Assembly (NCBI GenBank): GCA_016200445.1
Contig: JACQEQ010000335.1
Span: forward strand, 1-14,683
DNA length: 14,683 nucleotides
Direction of reading: 5' to 3'
From: Gammaproteobacteria bacterium
GTDB taxonomy: Bacteria > Pseudomonadota > Gammaproteobacteria > SG8-11
Part shown: positions 13,850 through 14,683 of the stretch, one piece after another
How positions within the stretch are numbered: position 1 is the stretch's first letter
Layout: every line of letters begins with the position of its first letter
Made by a program: the position numbers and the translations under genes
The notes under the pieces: model-generated
What the model was told of the DNA's origin: nothing
Databases searched by the model: none
What the model saw: the letters and a program-made list of their open reading frames with translations, nothing else

Positions 13850-14683
13850 TGCTGGCACTGACACCCTTGCTGGTGCCGCTGATCACCGCGTTGTTGTGCA
13901 CGCTGACCCAATCCGCGCCGCGTCTGCAACACGGCGTCAGCCTGCTGGGGGCGCTGGCGTTGCTGGTCTGCACCACACTGTTGCTACTCCAGGTGGCTCA
14001 GGGCGGCAGTGTTACCATGGTCGCCGGCAACTGGCCGCTACCGTTCGGCATTGAGTTCGTCGGGGACCGCCTCAGTGCCGCGCTCGCGCTGATCGCCGCC
14101 GTGATGGTGACCATCGCGGTGCTGTGGCAATGGAGTGACGCCGATGCCGCTCCCGCATCGCCGGCATTGCATCCGCTGCTGCACGGCCTGGTCGCGGGTG
14201 TGGGCGGGGCGTTCGTCACCGCCGACCTGTTTAATTTGTATGTCTGGTTCGAGCTCGCGCTGATCTGTGCGCTGGGATTACTCGCGCACGGCGGCAGCGC
14301 GCGCCAGCTCGACGCGACGCTGAAATATTTCGTGCTCAACGTGTTCGGCACACTGCTATTGCTCACGGCAGTAGCCTTGCTATATGCCGTGACCTGGCAC
14401 CTCAACTTCGCGGCGCTGGCCCAGGCGACGGCGCAGATGGAGGTGTCGGTCAAACTGCCATTGCTCGGCTTGCTGCTGCTGGCGTTTCTGGTCAAGGCGG
14501 CGGCGTTTCCGTTTTTTGCCTGGTTACCGGCGTCGTACCACACCCTGCCGGCACCGATGTTGGCGCTGTTTTCCGCGCTGCTGACCAAAGTGGGCATCTA
14601 TGCGGTGATTCGCACGCTGAGTGATGTATTCGCACCGGTGCCGGAACTGCTGTTCGCCGGGCTGGGCTGGATTGCTGTGTTAC
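13849..14683 (+). CDS. mrpD: Na+/H+ antiporter subunit D (MrpD/MnhD), partial (runs off right edge)
   Basis: The first 278 residues of MrpD, a NuoN/NuoM-like proton-translocating subunit of about 500 residues. The ATG at 13849-13851 overlaps the mrpC stop (TGATG) and follows GGAGG about 10 bases upstream. Seen: several N-terminal helices, Glu135 in LFNLYVWFELALI (the conserved helix-5 Glu, Glu137 in Bacillus pseudofirmus as I recall), and Lys216 in FLVKAAAFPFFAWLPASYHTLPAPMLALFSALLTKVGIY, the Proton_antipo_M core with its conserved Lys residues. The reading frame is open to the window end. The order A-B-C-D matches group 1 Mrp operons, so mrpE, F and G are expected beyond the edge. Confidence 0.93.
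   Translation, partial: MLALTPLLVPLITALLCTLTQSAPRLQHGVSLLGALALLVCTTLLLLQVAQGGSVTMVAGNWPLPFGIEFVGDRLSAALALIAAVMVTIAVLWQWSDADAAPASPALHPLLHGLVAGVGGAFVTADLFNLYVWFELALICALGLLAHGGSARQLDATLKYFVLNVFGTLLLLTAVALLYAVTWHLNFAALAQATAQMEVSVKLPLLGLLLLAFLVKAAAFPFFAWLPASYHTLPAPMLALFSALLTKVGIYAVIRTLSDVFAPVPELLFAGLGWIAVL

Noticed and set aside
1..14683. CRISPR arrays, tRNA or rRNA genes, prophage or defence systems
   Set aside because: No regularly spaced direct repeats, tRNA-like cloverleaf, rRNA motifs, integrase, nuclease or toxin-antitoxin pair was recognised.

Overview
The window looks like chromosomal DNA from a gammaproteobacterium. It carries the comEC - exbB - exbD - msbA - lpxK gene order familiar from Pseudomonas and Xanthomonas relatives, lipid A export genes of a Gram-negative outer membrane, and moderately GC-rich coding sequence. 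A Ca2+/Na+ exchanger sits next to an Mrp-type Na+/H+ antiporter, which would suit a saline or alkaline habitat, but that is inference only. No species can be named.

Left part (1-5522, minus strand). Read in the direction of transcription: comEC (DNA-uptake channel), then about 130 bp with small inverted repeats, then a tightly packed exbB-exbD-msbA-lpxK operon. Its stop and start codons overlap at every junction (GTGA, TAATG, GTGA). MsbA flips lipid A-core across the inner membrane and LpxK makes the 4'-phosphate of lipid A. The ExbB/ExbD pair is a proton-driven energiser. LpxK runs off the left edge.

Middle (5574-9114). This is accessory and partly decayed DNA. A PaiB-family FMN-binding protein lies just downstream of a GNAT acetyltransferase, recalling paiA-paiB of Bacillus. 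Beyond them is a VanY/DacB-type D-Ala-D-Ala carboxypeptidase gene broken by one frameshift in its zinc-binding motif, and the first third of a DUF3291 gene. Next comes a derelict IS630-family insertion sequence (7580-8574). It has perfect 13-bp inverted ends and flanking TA dinucleotides, but its transposase has three frameshifts, an in-frame stop and an internal deletion. A 540-bp stretch without a convincing gene follows, with hairpins and a 16-bp palindrome.

Right part (9115-14683, plus strand). psiE (phosphate-starvation-type membrane protein), then caxA/yrbG (Ca2+/Na+ antiporter) apparently co-transcribed with mrpA-mrpB-mrpC-mrpD, the first four genes of a multisubunit Na+/H+ antiporter. 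mrpD runs off the right edge. Junctions within mrp are again overlapping (GTGA, ATGA, TGATG). Together these would link Na+ extrusion, pH homeostasis and Ca2+/Na+ exchange. MrpA appears to lack the family's usual first transmembrane segment.

I see no clear sign of an undescribed multi-gene system. The observations most worth checking are the caxA-mrp coupling, the short MrpA, the palindrome in the caxA leader, the single-base lesion in the carboxypeptidase, and the IS remnant with intact ends.
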